Assembly: GCA_951812755.1 (NCBI GenBank)
Contig: OX638329.1
Coordinates: 3,914,522 to 3,978,521, forward strand
From: an uncultured Latescibacterota bacterium
Lineage (GTDB): Bacteria > Latescibacterota > UBA2968
Direction of reading: 5' to 3'
DNA length: 64,000 nucleotides
The notes under the pieces are model-generated. The model was not told where the DNA came from and did not search any database. It saw nothing but the letters and a program-made list of their open reading frames with translations. Below, in pieces: positions 46,152 through 55,351 of this stretch. How positions within the stretch are numbered: position 1 is the first letter of the stretch; every line of letters starts with the position of its first letter. The position numbers were made by a program, and so were the translations under genes.

Positions 46152-47444
46152 TTAATCCGTCACATACCGACGATATACCGCCAGTGTTGCTTCCGCCATA
46201 TCGTCGTCACTAAAATTTTGATGTACTGCTTCTTTACCTTTTTGCCCCATCGCCTCTCGCCCTTCTGCGTCATTCATCATCCGCAGCAACCCTGCCGCCA
46301 ATGCCTCTAAAGAATCTGGCTCTACCAAAATTCCCCCACCCGTTTTTTCAATCCATTCTGGAAAAATACCGTGTCGAGGCTGAACAACGGGAACGCCATT
46401 GGCCATAGCTTCGAGAAGCGATAGCCCCTTGGGTTCTTGATAAGGCGTTGGCACGGACAAGATATGGATACTATTCAAGAATGCAATTTTTTCTTCTCGA
46501 TTGACTTCCCCGCAATACTCAAAAACATCGGAAAGTCCCCGGGATGCGATCTGTTCGCATACGCGCTGAAAATACGGCGCGTCTCTTTGCCCAAGATAAC
46601 CGGCAACACGGAGTCTTACATTTTCCACACCGACTTGTTCAGCCAATTGATGAAACGCATCAACCAGCACATGCAAACCCTTCTCAGGACATATTCGGGC
46701 AAGATAACCAATCGCAAAGGGCAATGGGTCTGGCTTTACATCGCTTTCCCCATGCCCATCTAATTTGATACCCAAAGGCGCGATGTGCATTCGATTGCGC
46801 GGCACATCGAGATAATCGGCCATAAAATCGGCATAATAGTCACAAGTCGCGACAAATCCATCGACATCCTTTGCCCGATCTTGTAAGCACTGCCGCGCGT
46901 CCGATTTGTAGGGTTCTATCAATCCTTCGAGGAAAATATCTTCGCCTTGCAGAGAACACAAAACGGGAATACCGAGTTCTCGTTTCATTTCTCTGGCCAT
47001 GCCCAAAAACATGGAATTGGTCAATTGCACGAGATCGGGCTGGAAATCCTCTTTCAACCAGCGCACCAGCTTTGCGAGTTCTTTTTTTTGCAGGCCTTCT
47101 TCCCCTTCTAAAACCGATACCGTAAGCGCGCCGAGGTCCTCAGCGCGCGTCGATCCACTGAAACGGGCGAGACTATTGAGCAGTATTCGGCTATTCAATA
47201 ACCGATCAATAAAAAAGGGCGTGTGCCGAAAAATACCCATTTTCTGCTGGAGATAAACATTGATGCCGCCATAAAAAACCCGATCGATACTCGCGCCCTG
47301 TTCATCGGTACGCAAGGGCGTGTACGTCGGAATGAGCGCGAAGTCTATCCCCTTGCGCTGAAGCGCAGAGGCCAGCGCATTGTCGTGAATGCAACTGCCA
47401 CAATACATGCCCGCGGCACCAGCGGCAATATAAGCAATTCGCAT
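46152..47444 (-). CDS. GT4-family glycosyltransferase
   Basis: Retaining GT-B glycosyltransferase of 430 residues from the ATG at 47444; a TTG 3 codons earlier is possible. The N-terminal domain has YIAAGAAGMYCGSCIHDN, an unusual Cys-rich glycine loop. The C-terminal domain has the nucleotide-sugar site GYLARICPEKGLHVL (about 245-259) and the family motif PYQEPKGLSLLEAMANGVPVV. It may glycosylate the product of the neighbouring flavoenzyme/ligase genes or a cell-surface glycan. The acceptor cannot be read from sequence. Confidence 0.88.
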   Translation of the reverse strand: MRIAYIAAGAAGMYCGSCIHDNALASALQRKGIDFALIPTYTPLRTDEQGASIDRVFYGGINVYLQQKMGIFRHTPFFIDRLLNSRILLNSLARFSGSTRAEDLGALTVSVLEGEEGLQKKELAKLVRWLKEDFQPDLVQLTNSMFLGMAREMKRELGIPVLCSLQGEDIFLEGLIEPYKSDARQCLQDRAKDVDGFVATCDYYADFMADYLDVPRNRMHIAPLGIKLDGHGESDVKPDPLPFAIGYLARICPEKGLHVLVDAFHQLAEQVGVENVRLRVAGYLGQRDAPYFQRVCEQIASRGLSDVFEYCGEVNREEKIAFLNSIHILSVPTPYQEPKGLSLLEAMANGVPVVQPRHGIFPEWIEKTGGGILVEPDSLEALAAGLLRMMNDAEGREAMGQKGKEAVHQNFSDDDMAEATLAVYRRYVTD

Positions 47445-47459
47445 ATACAGCAATCCCGT

Positions 47460-48719
47460 TTAAGCAGATATCTCAGAGTAGTGATCTGCTGTTTCGGGCA
47501 GATCGCACATTTGCCCCATAGGCTCAAAAATAGGGGTGACATCCTCGCGATAGACATTGCCTTTTAAGATATTGATAACGCCATCTATACATTCGGGATG
47601 CGATTTTAAAAATTTGGCAAAACTGAAATCTTTGGTATAAAAAGCATAGACCAATTTGCGAATCGCCTCCATGCCCGGTAGAAATTCTGGTCCCCATCTG
47701 CCGAGTTGCTCGGCAGAGAAATCGCGCTTTTCGATGGCCTCGTGGATCGCATCGGCGGCCATCTCACCCGATTTGAGTGCGAGGAACACGCCCGAGGAAT
47801 AAACGGGATCGATAAAACCAAAAGCATCGCCCACCAGCACCCAACCCTCGCCCGCGACAGTGTTGGACCGGTATGAAAAGTCCTGCGTGACTTTCATGGG
47901 AAACAACTGCTCGGCTCCCGCGAGCCGTTCTTCCATGCGGATGCACTTTGCCAACTCTTCTTCAAAAATTTCCTGGGGGCTTCTCTTGCGGTTCTGCAGC
48001 AGATAATCCAATCCCCCGACAACGCCCACGCTGACCACATCTTCTGGCAGTGGGATGTACCAGAACCAGGAATCCTTATCTCGCGTATGTAAAATCAGCG
48101 TTGCACCTTCGTCAATACCCTCATCGCGGAACGCGCCTTTGTAGTGCGTGAAAATAGACGCCTTTTTGAGCTTTGGTTCAATCGTCTTGATCTTTAGCCT
48201 TCTCGAAATAAGCGCGCTTCGTCCCGTCGCATCTACAATAACACTGGCAGACACATCTTTGATCTGTCCATCGCGGTATTTTACCTGAACACCCGTTGCC
48301 CTATCCCCGCTAAAATGCACCTGATGCACACTCACCCCCTGCTCAACTTCGGCGCCTTTTTCTCGGGCGTTATCCATCATCATAAGATCAAATTCGCTGC
48401 GCAACACCTGATATGTGATAGAACTCTCGTGGGGATCGTGTAAGTGAAAATAAAATGGCGCAGAGCCTTTTCCCGATCCGCTAAAAAATTGAACACTGTA
48501 TTTTTTTACAAAAGCACTTTTTTTCAGCTTGTCCAGCAGCCCCAGTCGTTTGAATGACCAGTACGTACCCGGCATCAAAGATTCGCCAATCTGAAATCTG
48601 GGAAACTCCTCCCGCTCCAGAAGCAACACGCGGTGACCGTATTCAGCGACCAGCGCAGCTGTCGTGCTTCCCGCAGGTCCTCCACCAATGACAATGACAT
48701 CGTATTGATCTGAGATCAT
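47460..48719 (-). CDS. FAD-dependent halogenase-like oxidoreductase
   Basis: Flavoprotein of 419 residues. The FAD motif is GGGPAGS (12-18). The motif WFWYIP (217-222) matches WxWxIP of flavin-dependent halogenases, and FIDPVYSSG (301-309) matches FxxPxxSxG, which separates halogenases from monooxygenases. Lysines 71 and 72 (FVKKYSVQF) lie where carrier- or phenol-type halogenases carry their catalytic Lys. GDAFGF (296-301) closes the FAD site. Geranylgeranyl-reductase-type reductases are relatives and cannot be excluded. It lies 10 nt from the antitoxin-like gene and 15 nt from the glycosyltransferase, in a tight minus-strand run. Confidence 0.75.
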   Translation of the reverse strand: MISDQYDVIVIGGGPAGSTTAALVAEYGHRVLLLEREEFPRFQIGESLMPGTYWSFKRLGLLDKLKKSAFVKKYSVQFFSGSGKGSAPFYFHLHDPHESSITYQVLRSEFDLMMMDNAREKGAEVEQGVSVHQVHFSGDRATGVQVKYRDGQIKDVSASVIVDATGRSALISRRLKIKTIEPKLKKASIFTHYKGAFRDEGIDEGATLILHTRDKDSWFWYIPLPEDVVSVGVVGGLDYLLQNRKRSPQEIFEEELAKCIRMEERLAGAEQLFPMKVTQDFSYRSNTVAGEGWVLVGDAFGFIDPVYSSGVFLALKSGEMAADAIHEAIEKRDFSAEQLGRWGPEFLPGMEAIRKLVYAFYTKDFSFAKFLKSHPECIDGVINILKGNVYREDVTPIFEPMGQMCDLPETADHYSEISA

Positions 48720-48729
48720 AAAATAAATC

Positions 48730-49236
48730 CTAAAAGTTTTTCAGTTGTTCTGTACGCCCCGCTCTATATTCCTCTCTGGCCTTCTCTGCGAGTGCTGCAA
48801 GTACATCGGGAGATTTTGCCAGCGTTTCATCCCATCGGATCTCTGTCTCTATATCTTTTATCAATTGCTCGGCAAGTGTATCCCTTGACTCTTCGGGAAG
48901 TTTTTGAACTTCCTCAAAGGCACTGGTCAGAAGGTCAGGCAGGCTGCTATCTCCTTTATAATCGGGATTCAGTTCCAGCACTTTGGTATAGTCTTCAATG
49001 GCGGCGTCATACTCCTTTTGTGAGTGATAAACCAGGTCTCGCAACAAATAAACTTGCAGAACGAGTTCACTCCGCCCCCTCTGCGCTTCGATAATGCTTT
49101 GGAGTGCTAACAGGAGGGCTAAAGTATCCCCGTCCTTCTGATATTCTTCTATGGAGGTTTGGAGATAGGCAATCGCCTCTTCGCGGTCAGAAAGTTTTTC
49201 GATCAGATAATCGCGATATTTTATCATTTTTCTCAT
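48730..49236 (-). CDS. Antitoxin-like/TPR chimeric protein
   Basis: Protein of 168 residues; the ATG at 49236 is chosen, with an ATG at 49227 and a TTG at 49245 possible. The N-terminus (YRDYLIEKLSD, then EAIAYLQTSIEE, LLLALQSIIEAQRG) resembles the first half of HI1420/HigA-type addiction antidotes without their HTH. The middle has one TPR-like helix pair (EYDAAIEDYTKVLELNP). The C-terminus (LAEQLIKDIETEIRWDETLA and AREEYRAGRTEQL) resembles small type II antitoxins with the ELrWDExFA pattern. No toxin gene is adjacent. Function unknown; the resemblance is from memory of these families. Confidence 0.6.
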   Translation of the reverse strand: MRKMIKYRDYLIEKLSDREEAIAYLQTSIEEYQKDGDTLALLLALQSIIEAQRGRSELVLQVYLLRDLVYHSQKEYDAAIEDYTKVLELNPDYKGDSSLPDLLTSAFEEVQKLPEESRDTLAEQLIKDIETEIRWDETLAKSPDVLAALAEKAREEYRAGRTEQLKNF

Positions 49237-49241
49237 TATTT

Positions 49242-50510
49242 TCAACGATGATCTGTAAACCGTCTCGCTTTAAGCTCGAACCGCGGTAAAGTATTGGACG
49301 GCACGGTTTGAACGCCGGCGCGAATACCCAGAATATGTCTCACCTCTCTACCTATCGCATTGGAAATCGGACCCGACTCTCCACCATTTAATTCGATGCG
49401 AATTTGCATATCATCCATTTCACCTTGTCGGTAAATATCCACCGCAAACTCGGTCACTTCGGGAAATTCCCGCACAATATTTTCAATCGCGCTGGGATAA
49501 AAATTGACGCCGCGGATGATCAACGCATCGTCGATACGTCCAATCACGCCCCCTTCAAGACGCGAGAAACTCGAACCGCAATCACATATCCCTGTATGCA
49601 GCTTCACGCGATCTCCCGTGCGATAGCGAATAACGGGCATGCCAGCGCGTCCCAAATTGGTAAGCACCAACTCCCCCTCTCTCGCTTGTTCGCCTGTATC
49701 GGGATCGATCACTTCGCAAATAAATTCGGCTTCATTGATATGCATGCCATCTCGAAACGCACATTCAAACCCCCACGCACCCACCTCAGTCGCCCCTGCG
49801 TGATCGTAACAACGCGCGCCCCATGCCCGCTCAATGCGCTGTCTGGTCGCAGGCAATCCTGCGCCGGGTTCGCCCGCGTGAATCGTGGTCTGAACACTCC
49901 CGCCTGCAATATCTATACCTTCTGCCTCTGCCACCTCTGCCAGATGCAGGGCATACGTCGGCGTACAGACAAGAACAGTAGCCCCATGATCCCGAATCGC
50001 TTGCAAGCGCTGAATTGAGGACATAGCTCCCCCGGGGATGGCCATTGTCCCCATTAAACGCGCACCCTCATGCCCGCTCCAGAATCCAATAAAAGGACCA
50101 AAAGAAAAGGCAAAAAACAATCTGTCATTTGCCGTCACGCCCGCTCCGCGATACACATAAGTCCAGCAACGCGCAAACCAATCCCAACTCTCTACCGTAT
50201 CCAACCAGTTCAAAGGATCTCCCGTAGTCCCCGATGTTTGATGGACGCGAATATAGTGATCTGGCGGAAAAGTCACGTTGCTGCCATAAGGGGGATACGC
50301 CATCTGATCAGCTGATAATTCCTCTTTAGTCGTGAAGGACAACAACCTGTAATCATCGCGCGTCTGAACATCCTCGGGTCGATAAATCCCCACCCGGTTC
50401 AACTTATTGCGATAAAAATCATTGCCATTCAGCACTGGAGACAGCATACCTCGCAACCGCTTCAACTGCCGCTGCCAAAGCGCGTTTCGGTCTGTAGTAA
50501 AGTCAGGCAT
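49242..50510 (-). CDS. Phenylacetate-CoA ligase (PaaK)-like adenylate-forming enzyme
   Basis: Protein of 422 residues. TSGTTGDP (about 91-98) is the ATP loop, YDHAGATEVG the AMP site, and YRTGDRVK and LPRFELKAR (catalytic Lys) end the enzyme. Order and length are those of the PaaK group, which makes aryl- or arylacetyl-CoA or adenylates. The N-terminal start MPDFTTDRNALW is unlike phenylacetate ligases proper, so the substrate is likely different. It lies 3 nt before the TonB receptor gene and 5 nt from the antitoxin-like gene, in the same operon as the halogenase-like protein. Confidence 0.87.
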   Translation of the reverse strand: MPDFTTDRNALWQRQLKRLRGMLSPVLNGNDFYRNKLNRVGIYRPEDVQTRDDYRLLSFTTKEELSADQMAYPPYGSNVTFPPDHYIRVHQTSGTTGDPLNWLDTVESWDWFARCWTYVYRGAGVTANDRLFFAFSFGPFIGFWSGHEGARLMGTMAIPGGAMSSIQRLQAIRDHGATVLVCTPTYALHLAEVAEAEGIDIAGGSVQTTIHAGEPGAGLPATRQRIERAWGARCYDHAGATEVGAWGFECAFRDGMHINEAEFICEVIDPDTGEQAREGELVLTNLGRAGMPVIRYRTGDRVKLHTGICDCGSSFSRLEGGVIGRIDDALIIRGVNFYPSAIENIVREFPEVTEFAVDIYRQGEMDDMQIRIELNGGESGPISNAIGREVRHILGIRAGVQTVPSNTLPRFELKARRFTDHR

Positions 50511-50513
50511 AGT

Positions 50514-52634
50514 TCAAATATTGATTTCAAAAGCGCAATACAGGCCAAATGGATTGGCCGGAATAATTGAGGCGGAACCAAAGCCCCGCGTTTCGTATTC
50601 CTGATTGGTCAAATTTTTGGCGTTAATGCGAAATTTTAGCAGCCTGTACGCATAAGACACCGAGGCATCCAGCGTCAGCACATCTCTAATTTGAAATTGA
50701 TTGTCCTCGGCAATAAACTGGCTGGCAACATAGCGCGCACCAATCCCAAATTCCAACCCGTTGTCAAATCCTCTCGCCGTCCACACATTAAAAATATGGC
50801 GCGGCGAAAAAGCCGCCCTATTTCCCGAACGATCTGCAAGCTGGTATGTAATACCCGTTTGCGTGAACACGGGAACAAACTCGGCAAAGCGGGTGAGTGT
50901 CGCATCGGAAAATGCATAGGACAAAAATGTGTGCCAATTTCTCACGGGGCGCACCATCACTTCAAGCTCAACACCGCGAGACCGCTGATCGCCATCTTGC
51001 TGTGTGACACCCGTCGCATCGGGGATTCCGATATTGTTTTTTGTCAAATGATAAACAGCGAGACTCGCGTGCAGACGGTTATCCAATAAATATTTTTTCG
51101 CGCCCACTTCCATCTGAAAACTCTCTTCCGTTTCTCGCGGACCCGCTACCTGACTGGAGGGAGGTGCAAAGGCTCTGCCGACATTGGCATAAAACGAGAG
51201 ATCCTCCTTAAGCGAAAACACCATACCTGCCATAGGACTCAGTTTGTTGTACTTGCGAAACGTGGAAGTCAGGGGATCATCGTAATCAATGCGGTCATAT
51301 CGCACACCTACATATGCCTCATAGCATGGACAAAAGACAATGCGATCTACGATATAGGGCGCGACAACGCGGCTTTTTGAATCCGCCCCCTGCGATTGCC
51401 CTGGAATAATAAAATAAGGTTGGCTCGCGGTTTCCACGGGATTGAACACATCCATATTGGGCAAAGCAGCCACATCCAAGGTAAATTTGTCTTTCCACTG
51501 CATCAGTTCCAATCCGGTGAGCAAGGTGTGTTCGACGTGGCCCGTGCGGAATGTAGAAAGCAGTTCAAACTGATTGCCCAACACTTTCTGACGGTCGTCC
51601 AATAGAACAAGTGAGCGCAGAATATCCAGGCTCCCCTGGGCATTGGGAAAAATGCCGCTGAACAATGTGCCCTGAGACACCCATGAAAAATCGGTATAAT
51701 AGAGCTTGTTGCGAAGTGTGACCCGAGGCGATAAGCGCGACTGAAGATCGACGCGCGCCCGATAAATATCTTGATCTGACGCATCAAAAGGCGATTGATA
51801 CGATTGTGTGCGCGGCACATCTGCGACCGCCCCATTGATAATGGGCAGGCCCGAATCCGATTTGTACCTGCTGGTGACATATTCAAAATTGGCGGTCACA
51901 GTGGTTTTGTCATTGGGCCGCCAGGTCGCCGCGGGATTCACGGCCCACAAGCCGCTGTCTTTATCGTCTCGATAACTATCAGACACCTGCCGTAGTGCAT
52001 TGACGCGCAAGGCAATACCCTGACCGACATCCGCCCAATTTGCATCCACAGTTCCGCGCCCCGTCTTATAGGGACCGTAAGACCCCCCGACCTGGAACGC
52101 ATTTGTAAAGATCGGTTGTTTGCGACTCAGATTCACCGATCCAGAAAGCGGATTGCCGCCGTATAAAAATGCGCCCGGTCCTTTGAGCACCTCCACGCGC
52201 TCCAGATTGTAAAGATTGTAAAATGTGGCTTCTGGCTCCGATGCGCCATCGGTGAGCACCAGCCCACTGGACAGTGAATCGAACCCGCGAATGACGAAGA
52301 AATCCGTAACGCCAAATACGGTTTGAATATTGACCCCGCTCACATTTCGCAGTGCATCCCCCAAAACCACGCCGCTTTGATGTTGAAACAACCCGTGATT
52401 GACAACCCCGATACTCGCCGGAGTCAAGCGGATTGGAATGGGAACCTTAGTTGCGATAGTACTCACGGTAGGCACTTTTTCCTTGCTCTCCGTCACCACA
52501 ATCTCTTCCCCTGCATAAACGGGCAGTTCTTCTTCCTCCTTCTGCTCCTCCTCTTCTGTATTCTCAGCGAAAATGGAACTGTCAATCATGCTAAAAACAC
52601 AGACAAAAATTAAAAGCTGTCGAAAATAACGCAT
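50514..52634 (-). CDS. TonB-dependent receptor (siderophore-receptor type)
   Basis: Outer-membrane receptor of 706 residues with a signal peptide (residues 1-23) and a Glu-rich stretch (ENTEEEEQKEEEE) before the TonB-box-like EEIVVTESK. The plug (about 65-180) has LRNVSGVNIQT, VIRGFDSL and VEVLKGPGAFLYG; the barrel ends in the C-terminal aromatic pattern (FGLYCAFEINI). It would import an iron complex or similar using TonB energy. Its location beside a HemN-like radical SAM gene and a ligase operon suggests uptake of a chelate or haem-type compound, but this is inference. Confidence 0.9.
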   Translation of the reverse strand: MRYFRQLLIFVCVFSMIDSSIFAENTEEEEQKEEEELPVYAGEEIVVTESKEKVPTVSTIATKVPIPIRLTPASIGVVNHGLFQHQSGVVLGDALRNVSGVNIQTVFGVTDFFVIRGFDSLSSGLVLTDGASEPEATFYNLYNLERVEVLKGPGAFLYGGNPLSGSVNLSRKQPIFTNAFQVGGSYGPYKTGRGTVDANWADVGQGIALRVNALRQVSDSYRDDKDSGLWAVNPAATWRPNDKTTVTANFEYVTSRYKSDSGLPIINGAVADVPRTQSYQSPFDASDQDIYRARVDLQSRLSPRVTLRNKLYYTDFSWVSQGTLFSGIFPNAQGSLDILRSLVLLDDRQKVLGNQFELLSTFRTGHVEHTLLTGLELMQWKDKFTLDVAALPNMDVFNPVETASQPYFIIPGQSQGADSKSRVVAPYIVDRIVFCPCYEAYVGVRYDRIDYDDPLTSTFRKYNKLSPMAGMVFSLKEDLSFYANVGRAFAPPSSQVAGPRETEESFQMEVGAKKYLLDNRLHASLAVYHLTKNNIGIPDATGVTQQDGDQRSRGVELEVMVRPVRNWHTFLSYAFSDATLTRFAEFVPVFTQTGITYQLADRSGNRAAFSPRHIFNVWTARGFDNGLEFGIGARYVASQFIAEDNQFQIRDVLTLDASVSYAYRLLKFRINAKNLTNQEYETRGFGSASIIPANPFGLYCAFEINI

Positions 52635-52683
52635 AGCGGCTTCTCCTGTTGTCAGATATCAGTCCCCCGGCCTCTTCCGACTA

Positions 52684-53925
52684 TTACTCGCTCTCTTCGG
52701 GCATCGATTCTGCCCGTGCGTCCGATACATCCATGCATACAATCTTGTGCATATCGCGCACAAAAATTTTACCATTGGCAAGTGTTGGTGGTGTCCAGCA
52801 TTTGCCCGAAAGTACCTGTGCGCTGACTTTTTCTCGAAAACCCGTAGGCGATGCATCTGCCAATGCGAGTTTGCCTTTATCACTCAAAATGATCAACCGT
52901 CCATCGGCATAAATAAGCGACCCTTTGCCATACCCCCGGCGTTTCCACTGTTCTTTGCCAGTCTTTGCTTCAATACATTTCAAGATCGCATTGTCAAAAC
53001 CGTAGATATAATCGCCGATCAGAAGCGATGTTCCAAAATGGTTTTTCATGCCGCGGTTTTCCCACACTTTTTTAACGCTCAGACCATCTCCCTGCTGTGC
53101 GATTTGCAACAGGGCTGCCCCATGATCATACCCCGAAGAGATAAATATATAATCCGGAGGCACAAAAATTGGCGTAGCAACATTCAGATCATAAGATGTG
53201 GACCAGGGAAATCGCCAGTAAAGCGAGCCATCGGTGGGAGAAAGCCCAACCGCGGCTTCGCCCGAAACAAAAACCACCTGACGAATACCCGCAATATCTA
53301 CGGCAATAGGCGATGAGTAAGACACTATATCTCGTTGAGACGCCCACTTGACAGCGCCATTGGTCTTATCCAAAGCGATAAACGTCCCTTGCCGTGTGCC
53401 CACCTCTAAAAGCAACAAATCGTTTTCGACCAGCGGCGACGTCGAAAAACCAAATTTTGGCACGCGACTGCCCAACCCATCGTAGAGATCGACCAGCCAC
53501 AGTTTCTTCCCATCTTTTGCATTGAGCGCGTACAACCAGCCTTCGGCGCTGAGCACAAAAACCCGATCGCCATCTACAGTAGGCTGCGAACGGGGACCGT
53601 TCCCACCCTGCCGCTCATAAAATTTGGCACCGGTCCTAAAACGCCAGATTTCCTCACCCGTTTTTTCTTCCAGACAAATGACAAATTCATCTTCACCAGC
53701 AGAGAACATAGTATAGACCCGTCCATCCGCGACCGAAATGCCGGAAAACCCCTCACCGAGTTCTTTTTCCCACACAACCGCTGGTCCATCTTTTGCCCAG
53801 GTTGTCAACAGTCCCGTTTCAGATGAGATACCCGTCCGGTTGGGGCCCAGCCATTGGGGCCAATCCGCGTGTGCGGAAGAAAAGCACAGCACAACAGCGA
53901 TGAACAAATAATACCTGTATGTCAT
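52684..53925 (-). CDS. Secreted PQQ-type beta-propeller protein
   Basis: Protein of 413 residues with a signal peptide (about 1-19, ending SSAHA). The mature chain starts DWPQWLGPNRTGISS, then seven or eight blades (YALNAKDGKKLWL, FIALDKTNGAVKWA, LKCIEAKTGKEQWK). No Asp/Glu site of quinoprotein dehydrogenases is apparent. It is the most similar in its opening sequence to the propeller at 39656. It lies upstream of the TonB receptor gene on the same strand and may be an accessory binding protein. Confidence 0.85.
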   Translation of the reverse strand: MTYRYYLFIAVVLCFSSAHADWPQWLGPNRTGISSETGLLTTWAKDGPAVVWEKELGEGFSGISVADGRVYTMFSAGEDEFVICLEEKTGEEIWRFRTGAKFYERQGGNGPRSQPTVDGDRVFVLSAEGWLYALNAKDGKKLWLVDLYDGLGSRVPKFGFSTSPLVENDLLLLEVGTRQGTFIALDKTNGAVKWASQRDIVSYSSPIAVDIAGIRQVVFVSGEAAVGLSPTDGSLYWRFPWSTSYDLNVATPIFVPPDYIFISSGYDHGAALLQIAQQGDGLSVKKVWENRGMKNHFGTSLLIGDYIYGFDNAILKCIEAKTGKEQWKRRGYGKGSLIYADGRLIILSDKGKLALADASPTGFREKVSAQVLSGKCWTPPTLANGKIFVRDMHKIVCMDVSDARAESMPEESE

Positions 53926-53958
53926 AAATCCTCCATAGTTGATGGTTAGCAGTCAGTT

Positions 53959-54000
53959 CGCCCAACTCCTAATTCCTAATTTTTAATTCTCAATTCCTAA
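53959..54000 (+). repeat. CCTAATT-type dispersed repeat, copy 2
   Basis: CGCCCAACTCCTAATTCCTAA... is the second copy of the unit at 21778, with one extra CCTAATT heptamer, and continues into further near-copies (CAATTCCTAATTC). It fills the gap between the propeller and the radical SAM gene, ending just before the latter's stop. Confidence 0.6.
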
Positions 54001-54004
54001 TTCT

Positions 54005-55351
54005 TCATGTATAACGCGAATTGCGATATTTTTCGTGGTAAAATTCGGGTAGCAATTGATCTACCCGCAACAGTCCCTCTCTACTCAGAGTGATACTTTG
54101 CGAATCGAAATCCAGCATCTCGTAATCCCTGAGTTTTTGATAGGCATCATCAAATTGGTGCAGGATATCGACGCCAAATTTATTCTGGAAATAAGCGGTT
54201 TCAATCCGTCCCAGCTTGAGTTGCAAAATCATCTCCCTTATCAGCCGCTCTTCTTTTGACGGCACAAAAGACCGATTAATAGGAAGCTGTCCTTTGCCAA
54301 CAGTTTCGATATAGGGATCCCAATGCGTCTGGTTTTGAAAATGCATGCCACCCACATGAGAAAAAGAAGCCACACCCGTACCGATGAGATCCGCGCTGCG
54401 CCACAGGGCATCTCGATAGACGAATTTATTCAGACGACCTTTTTTCACCAGCGTATAAGCACTCGATGTTTCATAACCCGCTTTAGCAAACTCTTCAATC
54501 GCGTAATTGTGCCAGGCCCGCTTGGTAGCCCAATCGGCGACAGGCAAACCTCCCCCATCGCGTATCGCTTTTGAATACGTCGTATTAAACGGCAATTCCA
54601 TCTGATATATAGTAACGCTATCCGCATCGAGATCAATGGTGCCCTGTACTGTATCTCGCCACGTCTCCCACGTCTCCCCGACCATACCGGAGATTAAATC
54701 TACATTGACCTGTGCAAATTCCTGCGCCTTGACCCAGGGCATAACCCTGTAAATTTCTTTGCTGACGTGTGCGCGACCATTCTCCCGCAAAATATCGTCG
54801 TTTAAGTTCTCCAGTCCCAGGCTCAAGCGCGTGACGCCAATCTCTCGAATAGCCTCAACTTTGGACTGTGAAAGCGTACCCGGCTCGCACTCAAATGCCA
54901 CCTCTTCCGCATCATCCCACGGCATCACAGCCTTGACCCGGTCAACCAATACCTTTAAGTGCTTGACGCTAATATAAGACGGTGTACCACCGCCAAAATA
55001 AACAAAGTTCAATTTTCGACCTGCAATACGCGGCAAGGTACTATACGTTTCCACCTCTTTTGCCAGGGTGTCCAAATATGTCTGAATTTCAGTGCTATTG
55101 CGATCTGTATAAACCCGAAAATAACAGAACTTGCACCGTTTTCGGCAAAATGGGATATGCATGTAAAGGCCCAGAGGTGTATCTCTATCCCCCGAATCAG
55201 ATGTGTGCAACATCTCTTCAATCCGTGCCGTATTTTCATCGCGCCAGAAAGAGTAAGGCGGATAATTGGAAACAAACACGCTCCCAACATCTGTCTCCTT
55301 CCACATTTTGCGGGTCGTCGCTGGCTCAGGAATCTGAATTTGCTCGCTCAT
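54005..55351 (-). CDS. HemN-like radical SAM protein
   Basis: Radical SAM enzyme of 448 residues from the ATG at 55351 (GGCGGAAG upstream), overlapping the propeller stop by 4 nt (ATGA). The 4Fe-4S site is CRKRCKFC (Cys69, 73, 76). FVYFGGGTPSYIS, LSLGLENLND and the HemN_C-like C-terminus place it in the coproporphyrinogen-III-oxidase family. Members include true HemN, HemW and haem-degrading HutW/ChuW proteins. The nearby TonB receptor makes a haem-use role possible, but the product may also be something else. Sequence alone does not decide. Confidence 0.85.
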   Translation of the reverse strand: MSEQIQIPEPATTRKMWKETDVGSVFVSNYPPYSFWRDENTARIEEMLHTSDSGDRDTPLGLYMHIPFCRKRCKFCYFRVYTDRNSTEIQTYLDTLAKEVETYSTLPRIAGRKLNFVYFGGGTPSYISVKHLKVLVDRVKAVMPWDDAEEVAFECEPGTLSQSKVEAIREIGVTRLSLGLENLNDDILRENGRAHVSKEIYRVMPWVKAQEFAQVNVDLISGMVGETWETWRDTVQGTIDLDADSVTIYQMELPFNTTYSKAIRDGGGLPVADWATKRAWHNYAIEEFAKAGYETSSAYTLVKKGRLNKFVYRDALWRSADLIGTGVASFSHVGGMHFQNQTHWDPYIETVGKGQLPINRSFVPSKEERLIREMILQLKLGRIETAYFQNKFGVDILHQFDDAYQKLRDYEMLDFDSQSITLSREGLLRVDQLLPEFYHEKYRNSRYT

